A DNA stretch of 64,000 nt, taken from positions 930,001 through 994,000 of the forward strand of contig NZ_CP047957.1 in NCBI RefSeq assembly GCF_014280035.1, written 5' to 3'. A program made the translations under genes and the position numbers. This document shows positions 37,307-45,477 of this stretch, piece by piece. Positions within the stretch are counted from its first letter, which is position 1; each line of letters begins with the position of its first letter. Below the pieces are notes generated by a model. It saw nothing but the letters and a program-made list of their open reading frames with translations. It was not told where the DNA came from and searched no databases. The DNA is from Synechococcus sp. A18-25c (GTDB lineage: Bacteria; Cyanobacteriota; Cyanobacteriia; PCC-6307; Cyanobiaceae).

Positions 37307-39073
37307 ATGGTTCGCTCCAAGCCTTCCCGTGGCGGGCGAGCTCTTGCCCCCACAGCCCCAACGAGGCGTCAGCTTCAATCCATGGTGACGCCAGCCGCGG
37401 ACCCCGATCAGGGATCTGCGGGGGAGTCCTTGACTTCCTCGAGTGAATCCACCACGCGTCTGTCCGCTCTGCAACGCAGGCAGGCTCTGACGGTCTCGGG
37501 CAAAGCTGCACGGCTTTCCAGTGGATCAGCGTCAGCTGGTCGTTTGCGCTCCAAGGCCGACCAACGTCGTCCAGTTGTGCATCAGCAACCTGGCTGGGTC
37601 AGACGTGGTGAGACCAAATCGCGTCCAGCGGTCAATCTCAGCCGAACGACTTTGCCCTGGTCGCAAGATCTTCACCCTCTGACGGACCAACAATCCAATC
37701 AGAGGCTTCAGGCCTATGAACTTGAGGTCAAAGGTCGTTTCGATCGCATCGTTCCGCTGCTGAAGCAGGTCTCTGCTCTTCAGCATGAGCCAGATTTTCT
37801 GACCCAGGCTCAGCGGCTTGCGCGGGCTGAGCTTGGTTTTGATCTGCCGGATCACATCCTTGAACTGTCCTGGGTTCGCCCCCTCGACATGCGAGCACTC
37901 TTCGCATGGTGCGTGTTTCAGTCGCATCAGCTCTTCAGTGAGCGTTTTTTCCAGGATGATCCTCTACAAGGGGCTTCAGGCAGCGCTGCGTCCAATGCCT
38001 TCAATGCGTTCCTATTGGAGTGTGGCTTTCATCTTCTGGATGTGACCCCCTGCGCCGATGGTCGCCTCGCCCACACCATTGTTTACGCCCTGCGCATTCC
38101 TTTCAGTGCGGTTCGGCGCCGGTCCCATGCCGGTGCGATGTTCGACATCGAGAACACCGTCAACCGCTGGGTCAAGACCGAACATCGTCGGTATCGCGAG
38201 CAGCATCCCAATGAAGCTCACGCGCCGACCCGTTATCTGAAAGTGGTCACTTACCACTTCAGCTCATTGGATCCCACCCACCAGGGTTGCGCTGCCCATG
38301 GCAGTGATGATGCTCTGGCCGCATCTTCAGGATTGCGTCGTCTTCACGATTTCCGCGAAGCCGTTGAGAACAGCTTCTGCTGTGGTGCTTCCGTCGATTT
38401 GCTGCTGATCGGACTCGACACGGACACCGACGCCATCCGCGTGCATGTTCCTGATGCAGAGGGTGAGATTCGCCTGGATCAATGGCTGTGCGCTTCAGCT
38501 CTCTATGAGAGCACCGCACCACTTACACGCCAACAGGCTCTCGAGGCGGTTGAAGCGGCCGTGAGAACGCATGCCTCGTCATCCCCAGATGACGGGATGG
38601 TGGCATTCATCACTCGCATGTTGATCAACAACATCTCCCAACAGGATTACGTGCGCTCCCTCCATCGCGGGCCCTACCCCGACGCTGGCCATGCCGAGCG
38701 TTTCATTGGTGTGGGCATTGGCTTCAAGGAGGTGCATCTGCGCAATCTCACGTATTTCGCTCACCTCGATACGGTCGAGCAGGGTGCTCCTGATTTGGAT
38801 GTGGGCGTGAAGATCTTTAAGGGTCTGAATGTCTCCAGGGATCTGCCAATTCCCGTGGTGGTTCGCTTCGACTATTCCGGTCGTGTTCCTGGTGCCCGGG
38901 AGCGAGCCATTGCTGATTGCCAACGCATCCAGCAAGCCATCAACGAGCGCTACGCATCGCTGGTGAAGGACGGTCTGCTTCACACCCTTCTCACCATCCG
39001 CGACCGCGACCAGCCCCTACCGGCGGTGGCGGTAGGTTCCACACTCGATCCCGTCCAGCAGGAGGCTCACTGA
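37307..39073 (+). CDS. csoSCA: Carboxysomal carbonic anhydrase CsoSCA (CsoS3, epsilon/beta-type)
   Basis: Dehydrates bicarbonate to CO2 next to Rubisco. From ATG 37307 (588 residues; AAGGGG lies upstream), zinc ligands read as Cys249 (in TPCADGRLAH, which also gives the Asp251-Arg253 dyad), His347 and Cys358 (LHDFREAVENSFCC). A GTG at 37283 is an alternative start. The N-terminal ~100 residues are disordered and basic and carry RLSALQRRQALTVSGK (51-66), closely like the CsoS2 N-repeats. The C-terminal half is the degenerate second CA-like domain. It begins seven bases after csoS2 ends. Confidence 0.96.
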   Translation: MVRSKPSRGGRALAPTAPTRRQLQSMVTPAADPDQGSAGESLTSSSESTTRLSALQRRQALTVSGKAARLSSGSASAGRLRSKADQRRPVVHQQPGWVRRGETKSRPAVNLSRTTLPWSQDLHPLTDQQSNQRLQAYELEVKGRFDRIVPLLKQVSALQHEPDFLTQAQRLARAELGFDLPDHILELSWVRPLDMRALFAWCVFQSHQLFSERFFQDDPLQGASGSAASNAFNAFLLECGFHLLDVTPCADGRLAHTIVYALRIPFSAVRRRSHAGAMFDIENTVNRWVKTEHRRYREQHPNEAHAPTRYLKVVTYHFSSLDPTHQGCAAHGSDDALAASSGLRRLHDFREAVENSFCCGASVDLLLIGLDTDTDAIRVHVPDAEGEIRLDQWLCASALYESTAPLTRQQALEAVEAAVRTHASSSPDDGMVAFITRMLINNISQQDYVRSLHRGPYPDAGHAERFIGVGIGFKEVHLRNLTYFAHLDTVEQGAPDLDVGVKIFKGLNVSRDLPIPVVVRFDYSGRVPGARERAIADCQRIQQAINERYASLVKDGLLHTLLTIRDRDQPLPAVAVGSTLDPVQQEAH

Positions 39074-39075
39074 CC

Positions 39076-39396
39076 ATGCTGATCGTCAAGGTCCTGAAGC
39101 CGCTCGTTTCTACGAACCGGATTCCCGATTTCGAACACAAGCATCTGCAGGTGGTGCAAGACGGCAGTGCCAAAAAGGTGGCTGTCGATGCCGTGGGCGC
39201 CAAACCCGGTGACTGGGTCATCTGTGTGAGCAGCTCCGCGGCCCGGGAGGCGGCTGGCAGTAAGTCATATCCCAGTGATCTGACCATTGTCGGCATCATT
39301 GACCATTGGGAACCCGATCCACCGAAACCCTCTCCCTCAGTGGCACCGTCGCCGGCCAAGTCCACCACGGAGCCCAAACAAGGAGATCCCTCCTAA
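39076..39396 (+). CDS. csoS4A: Carboxysome vertex pentamer protein CsoS4A
   Basis: EutN/CcmL-type BMV protein, 106 residues, that closes the shell vertices as pentamers. N-terminus MLIVKVLKPLVSTNRIPDFEHK; then AVDAVGAKPGDWVICVSSSAARE and IVGIIDHWEPD, the family core. The last ~25 residues are a Pro/Ser tail (PPKPSPSVAPSPAKSTTEPK), longer than usual. The ATG at 39076 lies two bases after the csoSCA stop, and its stop overlaps csoS4B's start (TAATG), so the two are translationally coupled. Confidence 0.95.
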   Translation: MLIVKVLKPLVSTNRIPDFEHKHLQVVQDGSAKKVAVDAVGAKPGDWVICVSSSAAREAAGSKSYPSDLTIVGIIDHWEPDPPKPSPSVAPSPAKSTTEPKQGDPS

Positions 39397-39647
39397 TGGA
39401 GATCATGCAGGTGATGGGAACGCTGGTCTGCACTTATCGGGTGGCCGGACTCGATCACATGCACCTGCGCATTCTCCAAAACAACAAAGGCAAAAAGCTT
39501 GTGGCTGTGGATCCCGTCGGTGCCCGTGAGGGCAACTGGGTGTTCACCGCTAGCGGTTCAGCCGCACGTCATGCCTGTCCCGATAACACCGTGCTCACTG
39601 ATCTCACGATCGGCGGGATCATCGATCATTGGATGCCGGATGGATAA
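39396..39647 (+). CDS. csoS4B: Carboxysome vertex pentamer protein CsoS4B
   Basis: Second BMV protein, 83 residues from ATG 39396: MEIMQVMGTLVCTYRVAGL, then KKLVAVDPVGAREGNWVFTASGSAAR and LTIGGIIDHWMPDG. Close relative of CsoS4A without its tail. Start overlaps the CsoS4A stop by one base. Two paralogous pentamers are the rule in alpha-carboxysome operons. Confidence 0.95.
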   Translation: MEIMQVMGTLVCTYRVAGLDHMHLRILQNNKGKKLVAVDPVGAREGNWVFTASGSAARHACPDNTVLTDLTIGGIIDHWMPDG

Positions 39648-39692
39648 CTGATCACCTCCAGCTTCACCGTTCCATCCCATTTTTCCCTGTTC

Positions 39693-40307
39693 ATGGCCAC
39701 TCCTGCTCCCCGTCGTCGCTCGTCTGCTTCCTCTTCGGCATCCGCTCGAGCGTCTCAGGCAGCCAAGACATCGTCGTCCAGCTCTGCCGCCAAGCCTGCT
39801 GCGAGCAAGGCAGATGCAGCGGCGTCTTCGGCCACCGTCGATGTGACGCCTGTGGCCAGCAGCAAATCCACGACGACGACCCGTCGCAGCACCACGGCAC
39901 GTGCCAGTGCCTCCCGTGCGTCGACCACCCGCAGCACCACGCGTAGCGCGTCTGGTGCGTCGGGATCGGGCGGTGCTTCCAAAGCTGTCGCCTCAGCTCC
40001 CCAGCCGTCAGTGCAGGGCATAGCCCTGGGCATGATCGAGACCCGCGGCATGGTCCCCGCCATCGAAGCCGCTGACGCGATGACAAAGGCGGCGGAAGTT
40101 CAGCTGATTAGCCGTGAGTATGTGGGCGGTGGTTACGTCACGGTGATGGTGCGTGGTGAAACCGGTGCTGTGAACGCTGCAGTGCGGGCTGGTGCCGATG
40201 CCTGTGAACGTGTCGGCGACGGTCTCGTGGCCGCCCATATCATTGCGCGCCCTCACCAAGAGGTTGAACCCGCCCTCGTCGCTACCAATGTGCGACGACG
40301 CAGCTGA
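39693..40307 (+). CDS. csoS1E: CsoS1E: BMC shell protein with long disordered N-terminal extension
   Basis: 204 residues. The C-terminal ~95 (from about residue 108, GIALGMIETRGMVPAIEAAD) are a BMC domain almost the same as CsoS1, including EYVGGGYVTV and AAHIIARPHQEVEPAL. The first ~107 residues are low-complexity Ala/Ser/Thr/Arg ([36 protein letters not shown]), basic and surely disordered. Known in some marine Synechococcus and Prochlorococcus as CsoS1E, with unclear function. The last shell gene; an 80-base gap separates it from ndhF4. Confidence 0.92.
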   Translation: MATPAPRRRSSASSSASARASQAAKTSSSSSAAKPAASKADAAASSATVDVTPVASSKSTTTTRRSTTARASASRASTTRSTTRSASGASGSGGASKAVASAPQPSVQGIALGMIETRGMVPAIEAADAMTKAAEVQLISREYVGGGYVTVMVRGETGAVNAAVRAGADACERVGDGLVAAHIIARPHQEVEPALVATNVRRRS

Positions 40308-40387
40308 TCGACACACTCTTAGGGGACCTTTTCAGATTAGATTCCCCGGCCAATACGCCCTACAACGACCCCTTCGGTCTCGTTGCT

Positions 40388-42232
40388 TTGACTTCAGCAC
40401 TTTCGCTGCCCCTTCAGACCGCCTGGCTGATCCCTTTGTATGGATTTGCTGGGATGCTCGTGTCCCTCCCCTGGGCATTCGGCTGGTTTCGGCGTGACGC
40501 CCATCGTCCTCCGGCCTATCTCAATATCCTGCTCACCCTGATCGCCGTCATCCACGGCAGTCTGGTGCTGAGGGATGTGATGGCGACGGGCCCTGCTGTG
40601 ATTGGCATGCCCTGGCTCACGGTGGGTGATCTCAATCTTGAGATCAGCTTCAGCCTCTCCCTGACCAACGTGTCAGCACTCGAGCTGATCACCGGGCTCA
40701 GCCTGCTTTCCCAGCTGTATTCCCTCGGCTACATGGACAAGGAATGGGCTTTGGCTCGTTTCTTTGCGTTGCTGGGTTTCTTTGAGGGAGCCATGTCGGG
40801 TGTGGTGTTGAGCGACTCGCTGTTCCAGAGCTACTTCCTGCTGGAAATGCTGACTCTGTCCACCTATCTGTTGGTGGGTTTCTGGTACGCCCAGCCTCTG
40901 GTAGTCACCGCCGCTCGGGATGCATTCCTCACCAAGCGCGTCGGTGATGTGATGTTGCTGATGAGTGTGGTGGCACTCACGGCCTGGTCAGGTGTGACCG
41001 GTTTTCAGGATCTCTATGCCTGGTCTGCGCGCGACACGCTCACGCCTCTCGCGGCCACACTGCTTGGCCTTGGCTTGATCGCTGGCCCCACCGGCAAGTG
41101 TGCTCAGTTCCCCATGCATCTCTGGCTTGATGAGGCCATGGAGGGTCCCAATCCGGCGTCGATTCTGCGCAACTCAGTGGTGGTGACCTGCGGCGCGATC
41201 GTGCTGCTGAAGGTGATGCCTCTGCTGCAACATGCTCCCGTCACGCTTGTGGTGCTCCAGGTGATTGGCGTGATCAGCGCGATCGGTGGTTCCCTTGTGT
41301 CGATTGCCCAGGTTGATATCAAGCGCACCCTCTCGTATTCCACAACGGCTTATCTCGGCTTGGTGTTCATCGCGATCTCTCTGCAGGTGCCCGTTCTTGC
41401 TCTGCTGTTGCTGTACGCCCACGCTGTCTCCAAAGCCCTGCTCTCCATGAGTGTGGGGGGTGTGATTGCCTCCACTAACTGCCAGGACATCACAGAACTT
41501 GGTGGCCTTGGCGGTCGGATGCCGGCCACAACCGGTTCCTTCCTCGTGGGAGGCGCCGGTCTGGTGGGCCTGCTGCCGCTCGGAGGCTTTCTCTGCTTCG
41601 CTCAGGCCGTGGAACTGGTGGGAGCCAGGGCAACAATCTTTGTTCCCGTTTTTCTGATCACCAACGCACTGACGGCTCTAAATCTCACCCGGGTGTTCCG
41701 CCAGGTGTTCCTCGGCCCCTCGCTGGCGAAGACCCGACGGGCTGCAGAGGTCAACTGGCAGATGGCCTTGCCCATGGTCGCGCTCACGGTGATCGTGCTG
41801 CTGACGCCTCTGCTTCTCATCCGGCTGGAATCCCTGGATGGTCTGCTCGCATTCCCTGCCTCCGCAGCTGCTCTCGTAGTCGCTAGCGGTACCTCTGGGC
41901 TGCTGGTTGGCGCCCTCATTCCCCTCAACAAGGCCTGGTCGCGCTCCCTGAACCCGATCCTCCGCTGGTTCCAGGATCTGCTGTCCAACGACTTCTACAC
42001 GGAGCGTTTTTACCGGGTCACGATCGTGAATGTCGTCGCAACGTTTTCCCGACTGGCTGGATGGTTTGATCGCAATGCCGTTGACGGGGTGCTGCACGGG
42101 CTTGCCCGCTTCTCCCTTTCCAGTTCAGAGGGTCTGAAACTGAGCATCAGTGGTCAGTCTCAGTCGTATGTGCTCACCGTGATCGCCGCCATTGTGCTGC
42201 TGCTCATGTCCCTGAGCTGGGTGCTGCAGTGA
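40388..42232 (+). CDS. ndhF4: NDH-1 subunit NdhF4 (CO2-uptake complex)
   Basis: Proton-pumping antiporter-like subunit, 614 residues with about 16 membrane helices; conserved Glu in LLEMLTLSTYLLVGFWYA-type helices and the KCAQFPMHLWLDEAMEGP loop. Called NdhF4 rather than the respiratory NdhF1 because it heads ndhF4-ndhD4-cupB, the constitutive low-affinity CO2-hydrating NDH-1MS' set. Starts at TTG 40388 (MTSALSLPLQTAWLI). It follows the carboxysome genes by 80 bases and may be co-transcribed, supplying bicarbonate to the shell. Confidence 0.92.
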   Translation: MTSALSLPLQTAWLIPLYGFAGMLVSLPWAFGWFRRDAHRPPAYLNILLTLIAVIHGSLVLRDVMATGPAVIGMPWLTVGDLNLEISFSLSLTNVSALELITGLSLLSQLYSLGYMDKEWALARFFALLGFFEGAMSGVVLSDSLFQSYFLLEMLTLSTYLLVGFWYAQPLVVTAARDAFLTKRVGDVMLLMSVVALTAWSGVTGFQDLYAWSARDTLTPLAATLLGLGLIAGPTGKCAQFPMHLWLDEAMEGPNPASILRNSVVVTCGAIVLLKVMPLLQHAPVTLVVLQVIGVISAIGGSLVSIAQVDIKRTLSYSTTAYLGLVFIAISLQVPVLALLLLYAHAVSKALLSMSVGGVIASTNCQDITELGGLGGRMPATTGSFLVGGAGLVGLLPLGGFLCFAQAVELVGARATIFVPVFLITNALTALNLTRVFRQVFLGPSLAKTRRAAEVNWQMALPMVALTVIVLLTPLLLIRLESLDGLLAFPASAAALVVASGTSGLLVGALIPLNKAWSRSLNPILRWFQDLLSNDFYTERFYRVTIVNVVATFSRLAGWFDRNAVDGVLHGLARFSLSSSEGLKLSISGQSQSYVLTVIAAIVLLLMSLSWVLQ

Positions 42233-42239
42233 GGTCATC

Positions 42240-43742
42240 ATGCTGACGATTCTTCTTCTCATCCCTTTCCTTGGAGCACTGCTGATCAGTGTTCTCCCCT
42301 CCGAAGGTAGCTCCGAGCGCGTCCGCACTTTGAGTGTGATCACGCTGGTGGCTCAATGCGTGCTGAGCTTCGCATTGCTGCTTCCTTTTAGTGCCGTCGA
42401 GCCAGGCATGCAGATGCTGGAGACACTGCCGTGGTTGCCCCAGGTCGGTCTTGAATTCAGCCTCGCTCTTGATGGGCTGTCGCTTCCCCTAGTGCTCATG
42501 AATGGGGTGCTCTGTCTGGTAGCCACCCTCGCTTCCCGCTCGATCAGCAATCGCCCCCGTCTTTATTTCGCTTTGCTGCTAGTGATCAGCGGAGCCGTGA
42601 ATGGAGCCTTCCTTGCCCAGAACCTGCTGCTCTTCTTCCTTTTCTACGAACTGGAGCTAATTCCCCTCTGGTTGCTGATCGCCATCTGGGGTGGTGCGAA
42701 CCGTGCCTATGCGTCCACCAAATTTCTGATCGTCACCGCCGTGTCCGGTGTGCTGATTCTGGGAGCCTTCCTGGGCATTGCTCTGGTAACCGGAACGGTT
42801 GATTTCGGCATCCGGCCGATTCTGAATGCCCAGATGGGGATGACGAGCCAGTTGGTGCTGATGGGGGCTCTCCTCATCGGCTTCGGCATCAAAATTCCAC
42901 TTTTTCCCTTCCACACTTGGCTTCCGGATGCGCACACCGAAGCCAGTACGCCTGTGTCGGTGCTTCTCGCCGGCGTTCTGCTCAAGCTGGGCACCTATGG
43001 ACTGCTGCGTTTCTGTTTGGGGCTTTTCCCTGAGGCCTGGTCCGTCGCTGCCCCGTGGTTGGCAGGCTGGGCGGCGGTTTCTGTGCTGTATGGCTCGCTT
43101 GCCGCCATCGCCCAGACCGACATGAAACGCATGGTGGCCTACAGCTCCGTGGGCCACATGGGATACGTGCTTCTGGCTGCGGCTGCGGCCACACCCCTTG
43201 GACTGATGGGTGCGTTGTTCCAGATGGTGAGTCACGGCCTCATTTCGGCCGTTCTTTTCCTTGCGGTTGGTGTGGTTTACGAGCGCACAGGAACCCGCGA
43301 TCTCAATGTGCTGAGGGGTCTTCTCAATCCTCAGCGCGGTCTGCCATTGACAGGAACACTGATGATCATCGGTGTGATGGCCAGTGCGGGCATTCCCGGC
43401 ATGGCCGGCTTCATTTCTGAGTTTCTGGTGTTCAAGGGCAGTTTCGAACTCTTCCCAGTGGCCACGCTTCTGTCCATGGTGGGATCAGGATTGACAGCCG
43501 TTTACTTCCTGCTGCTCGTGAACAGGGCCTTCTTCGGACGACTCGCGGTTGCACCGGGTGCGAATCCCAATCCATCCATTCTCACGCAGGTGTCCCTAGG
43601 GCAGCAGATGCCCGCGCTCACCATGTCCGTGTTGATCCTGATCTTGGGCGTTGCACCCAATCTTCTGGTGGGTCTGAGCCAGACGGCCACCACTCAGCTC
43701 AGTGAACTCGCCACACTGCTTCAACCCGGAGGGCTCACATGA
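42240..43742 (+). CDS. ndhD4: NDH-1 subunit NdhD4 (CO2-uptake complex)
   Basis: 500-residue antiporter-like subunit (Nqo13/NuoM type). Key residues: Glu in LFFLFYELELIPLWLLIAIWG (helix 5) and Lys/His in GIKIPLFPFHTWLPDAHTEA, then AYSSVGHMGYVLLAAAA. Seven bases after ndhF4 and overlapping cupB by four (ATGA). The NdhD4-NdhF4 pair with CupB defines the constitutive CO2-uptake NDH-1. Confidence 0.94.
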   Translation: MLTILLLIPFLGALLISVLPSEGSSERVRTLSVITLVAQCVLSFALLLPFSAVEPGMQMLETLPWLPQVGLEFSLALDGLSLPLVLMNGVLCLVATLASRSISNRPRLYFALLLVISGAVNGAFLAQNLLLFFLFYELELIPLWLLIAIWGGANRAYASTKFLIVTAVSGVLILGAFLGIALVTGTVDFGIRPILNAQMGMTSQLVLMGALLIGFGIKIPLFPFHTWLPDAHTEASTPVSVLLAGVLLKLGTYGLLRFCLGLFPEAWSVAAPWLAGWAAVSVLYGSLAAIAQTDMKRMVAYSSVGHMGYVLLAAAAATPLGLMGALFQMVSHGLISAVLFLAVGVVYERTGTRDLNVLRGLLNPQRGLPLTGTLMIIGVMASAGIPGMAGFISEFLVFKGSFELFPVATLLSMVGSGLTAVYFLLLVNRAFFGRLAVAPGANPNPSILTQVSLGQQMPALTMSVLILILGVAPNLLVGLSQTATTQLSELATLLQPGGLT

Positions 43743-44884
43743 CGACCACCGAACGACCCCAGGCTATCGACGTCAGCCTTCCTGATCAGGAGGAGTTGAT
43801 CCGACGTTTGCTGTCTGACAGCCCTTTGCTGGCCGATACATCTGACCACCTGCTCCAGGTGGTGAACGTGCTGGAGAGTTATGGCGTTGTTCTCGATGCC
43901 TACAGCAGAAATCTTGTTTATCAGGGCAAAACCCAGCTGCTGAACCCTTTCCCGGTGATGCGCTTCTTCCATGAAGGGTTTTCCTTCGGGCGTCTCTGGG
44001 AGCACCTCAAGGGTGATCGCATCAATTTCGAGTACGCCGAGTACTGCCAGAAGGCCATGTTCTGGCATGGCACCGGTGGTATGGATGCCTATTTCGATTC
44101 AGAGTCTTTTCAGGACGCCTGTCGTCGGGTGATTGCGCTTCGTTCCCGCAGAGACCCATTGCTGCGCCTCGTCAACACGGTTTATCCAGGTTTTGCACCT
44201 GAGGCGATCCGGTCGATGACCACCATTTATGCCCTCGGGCTGTTCTGGCGGGTGATGAGTGACATCTTCATCGATCTGGCGCGCCGCTACCGCATCGGCG
44301 AAGTTGCCTGTGTGCTGGATGTGGTGCATCACATCCGGGATGGCCTCGTGAAGGCAGCCGGGAGCCCGATTGAGTACGCAGTGGAGGTTGGCGGTGAGTC
44401 CGTCTGGCTGCTTCCTCCTGAAGCAGGTCTCACCTTCCTGGTGGATGTGGCTGTGCCCTACGTGGAGGCCGTGTTCTTCCGCGGCATGCCCTTCCTGGGA
44501 ACGGTGTCGTACAACGCCCAGGCTCGTCAGATCGCAGCTGATCAGAGTCAGTTCAAGTACGGAGCGCTGTACGCCGATCCCGTGCCAAGCATGGGTGCTG
44601 GCATCCCGCCGAGCCTTTGCATGTCGGATATGTTCAGGAATCTGCCCGAGGAACTCAGCCGTTGGTACGACACTCACGGTCGCAGCCAGGCGGATGCGCA
44701 TGTGCAGATCTGCGTCAGTTTCCAGAAGTCGATGTTCTGCGTTACAAATGCAGCAATCGCAGGCACGATGCCTCATCCCCTCACCACTGAAGATCCAGAA
44801 CAGCAGGCCGCCAACCACGCCTACGCCTCGAGCTGGTCAGAACGATTGATGGGATGTCAGCGCGTGGCTTTGTTGCCAGGCTGA
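43739..44884 (+). CDS. cupB: CO2 hydration protein CupB (ChpX)
   Basis: Peripheral subunit of NDH-1MS' that hydrates CO2 to bicarbonate at the cytoplasmic side, coupled to electron flow. 381 residues, no membrane helix. Conserved parts: VVLDAYSRNLVYQGKTQLLNPF, FHEGFSFGRLWEHLKGDRINFEYAEYCQKAMFWHGTGG (split here for length), and CVSFQKSMFCVTNAAIAG near the end. His and Cys in these blocks are candidates for a zinc site. Overlaps ndhD4 by four bases. Confidence 0.93.
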   Translation: MTTTERPQAIDVSLPDQEELIRRLLSDSPLLADTSDHLLQVVNVLESYGVVLDAYSRNLVYQGKTQLLNPFPVMRFFHEGFSFGRLWEHLKGDRINFEYAEYCQKAMFWHGTGGMDAYFDSESFQDACRRVIALRSRRDPLLRLVNTVYPGFAPEAIRSMTTIYALGLFWRVMSDIFIDLARRYRIGEVACVLDVVHHIRDGLVKAAGSPIEYAVEVGGESVWLLPPEAGLTFLVDVAVPYVEAVFFRGMPFLGTVSYNAQARQIAADQSQFKYGALYADPVPSMGAGIPPSLCMSDMFRNLPEELSRWYDTHGRSQADAHVQICVSFQKSMFCVTNAAIAGTMPHPLTTEDPEQQAANHAYASSWSERLMGCQRVALLPG

Positions 44885-44926
44885 ACGCGAAGCGCGAGGC
44901 ATTCGGAGTTGGTTCTCCGCGCGTTC
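44883..44926 (+). terminator. Hairpin at the cupB 3' end, possible terminator
   Basis: Outer arms GAACGCG (44883-44889) and CGCGTTC (44920-44926), inner stem CGGAG/CTCCG (44904-44908/44915-44919) with a six-base loop. It begins on the cupB stop codon and would end the ndhF4-ndhD4-cupB message. There is no T-run after it, so it may be a processing or stability element instead. Confidence 0.35.
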
Positions 44927-45225
44927 TGAATCAACGCTGATGTGGCTTCAAAGGGTCGGTGTCACAACTACCGAGTTTGTTGGAGTTTCCTTGGGAAGGG
45001 TTGAAGGTGGCTTGTCTCCCTTATGACAACAAATCCCAGCGAATTGGATGCATTGGATCCTTTCCGTGGAGAACCACCCTGGCTTTTCGTGTCCTCTCAC
45101 ATGATCATTAACGGGTCTGTTGCGCATTGGCGATTGCAGATTCCTGTCGTGAGATCCATCCCTTCAAGTTGATGAATGCTGATCCTGTGCTCATCTAAAG
45201 TTTCTGAATGAATTGAGATCAAGAC
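44885..45225. other. Non-coding gap between cupB and acRAF
   Basis: 341 bases without a confident gene, less GC-rich than the surroundings. It contains the hairpin at its left end and the region just upstream of acRAF, where a promoter for acRAF-cbbX is expected. A 49-codon frame at 45023-45172 (MTTNPSELDALDPFRGE...) exists, but I have no evidence that it is translated. Confidence 0.45.
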
Positions 45226-45477
45226 GTGGATCAGTGGCATGAACGCAAACGTCCTGTCTGTCTCGAGCGGCGCTACGAATTCGAGACCTATGACGCCACC
45301 CGGGATTTCTTGGACAAGCTTGGTGATCACAGCGAAACCACCCAGCGCTTCCCGGACATCAGCTTCGGCCGCACCTACGTGAATATCACCATCAGGCCTG
45401 ATGATGATGCCACTGACGCTTCGTTAAGTGAGGCAGATCGAGCATTGGCTTCCGAGATCGATGCACTCCTTGGTTGA
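45226..45477 (+). CDS. acRAF: pterin-dehydratase-like Rubisco assembly factor
   Basis: 83-residue protein of the pterin-4a-carbinolamine dehydratase fold. In alpha-carboxysome organisms this version lacks dehydratase activity and helps Rubisco assembly (acRAF). [19 protein letters not shown] and [17 protein letters not shown] are recognisable; the catalytic His-His of true PCDs (xxHHP) is not present (FPDISF at that position). Starts at GTG 45226. Its 3' end overlaps the cbbX start by 17 bases. The usual annotation is PCD-like, hence no gene symbol. Confidence 0.88.
   Translation: MDQWHERKRPVCLERRYEFETYDATRDFLDKLGDHSETTQRFPDISFGRTYVNITIRPDDDATDASLSEADRALASEIDALLG

Noticed and set aside
45023-45172. 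49-codon plus-strand frame MTTNPSELDALDPFRGE... in the cupB-acRAF gap
   Set aside because: No clear ribosome-binding site, unremarkable second half, and a competing frame on the other strand. Not enough to call a gene.
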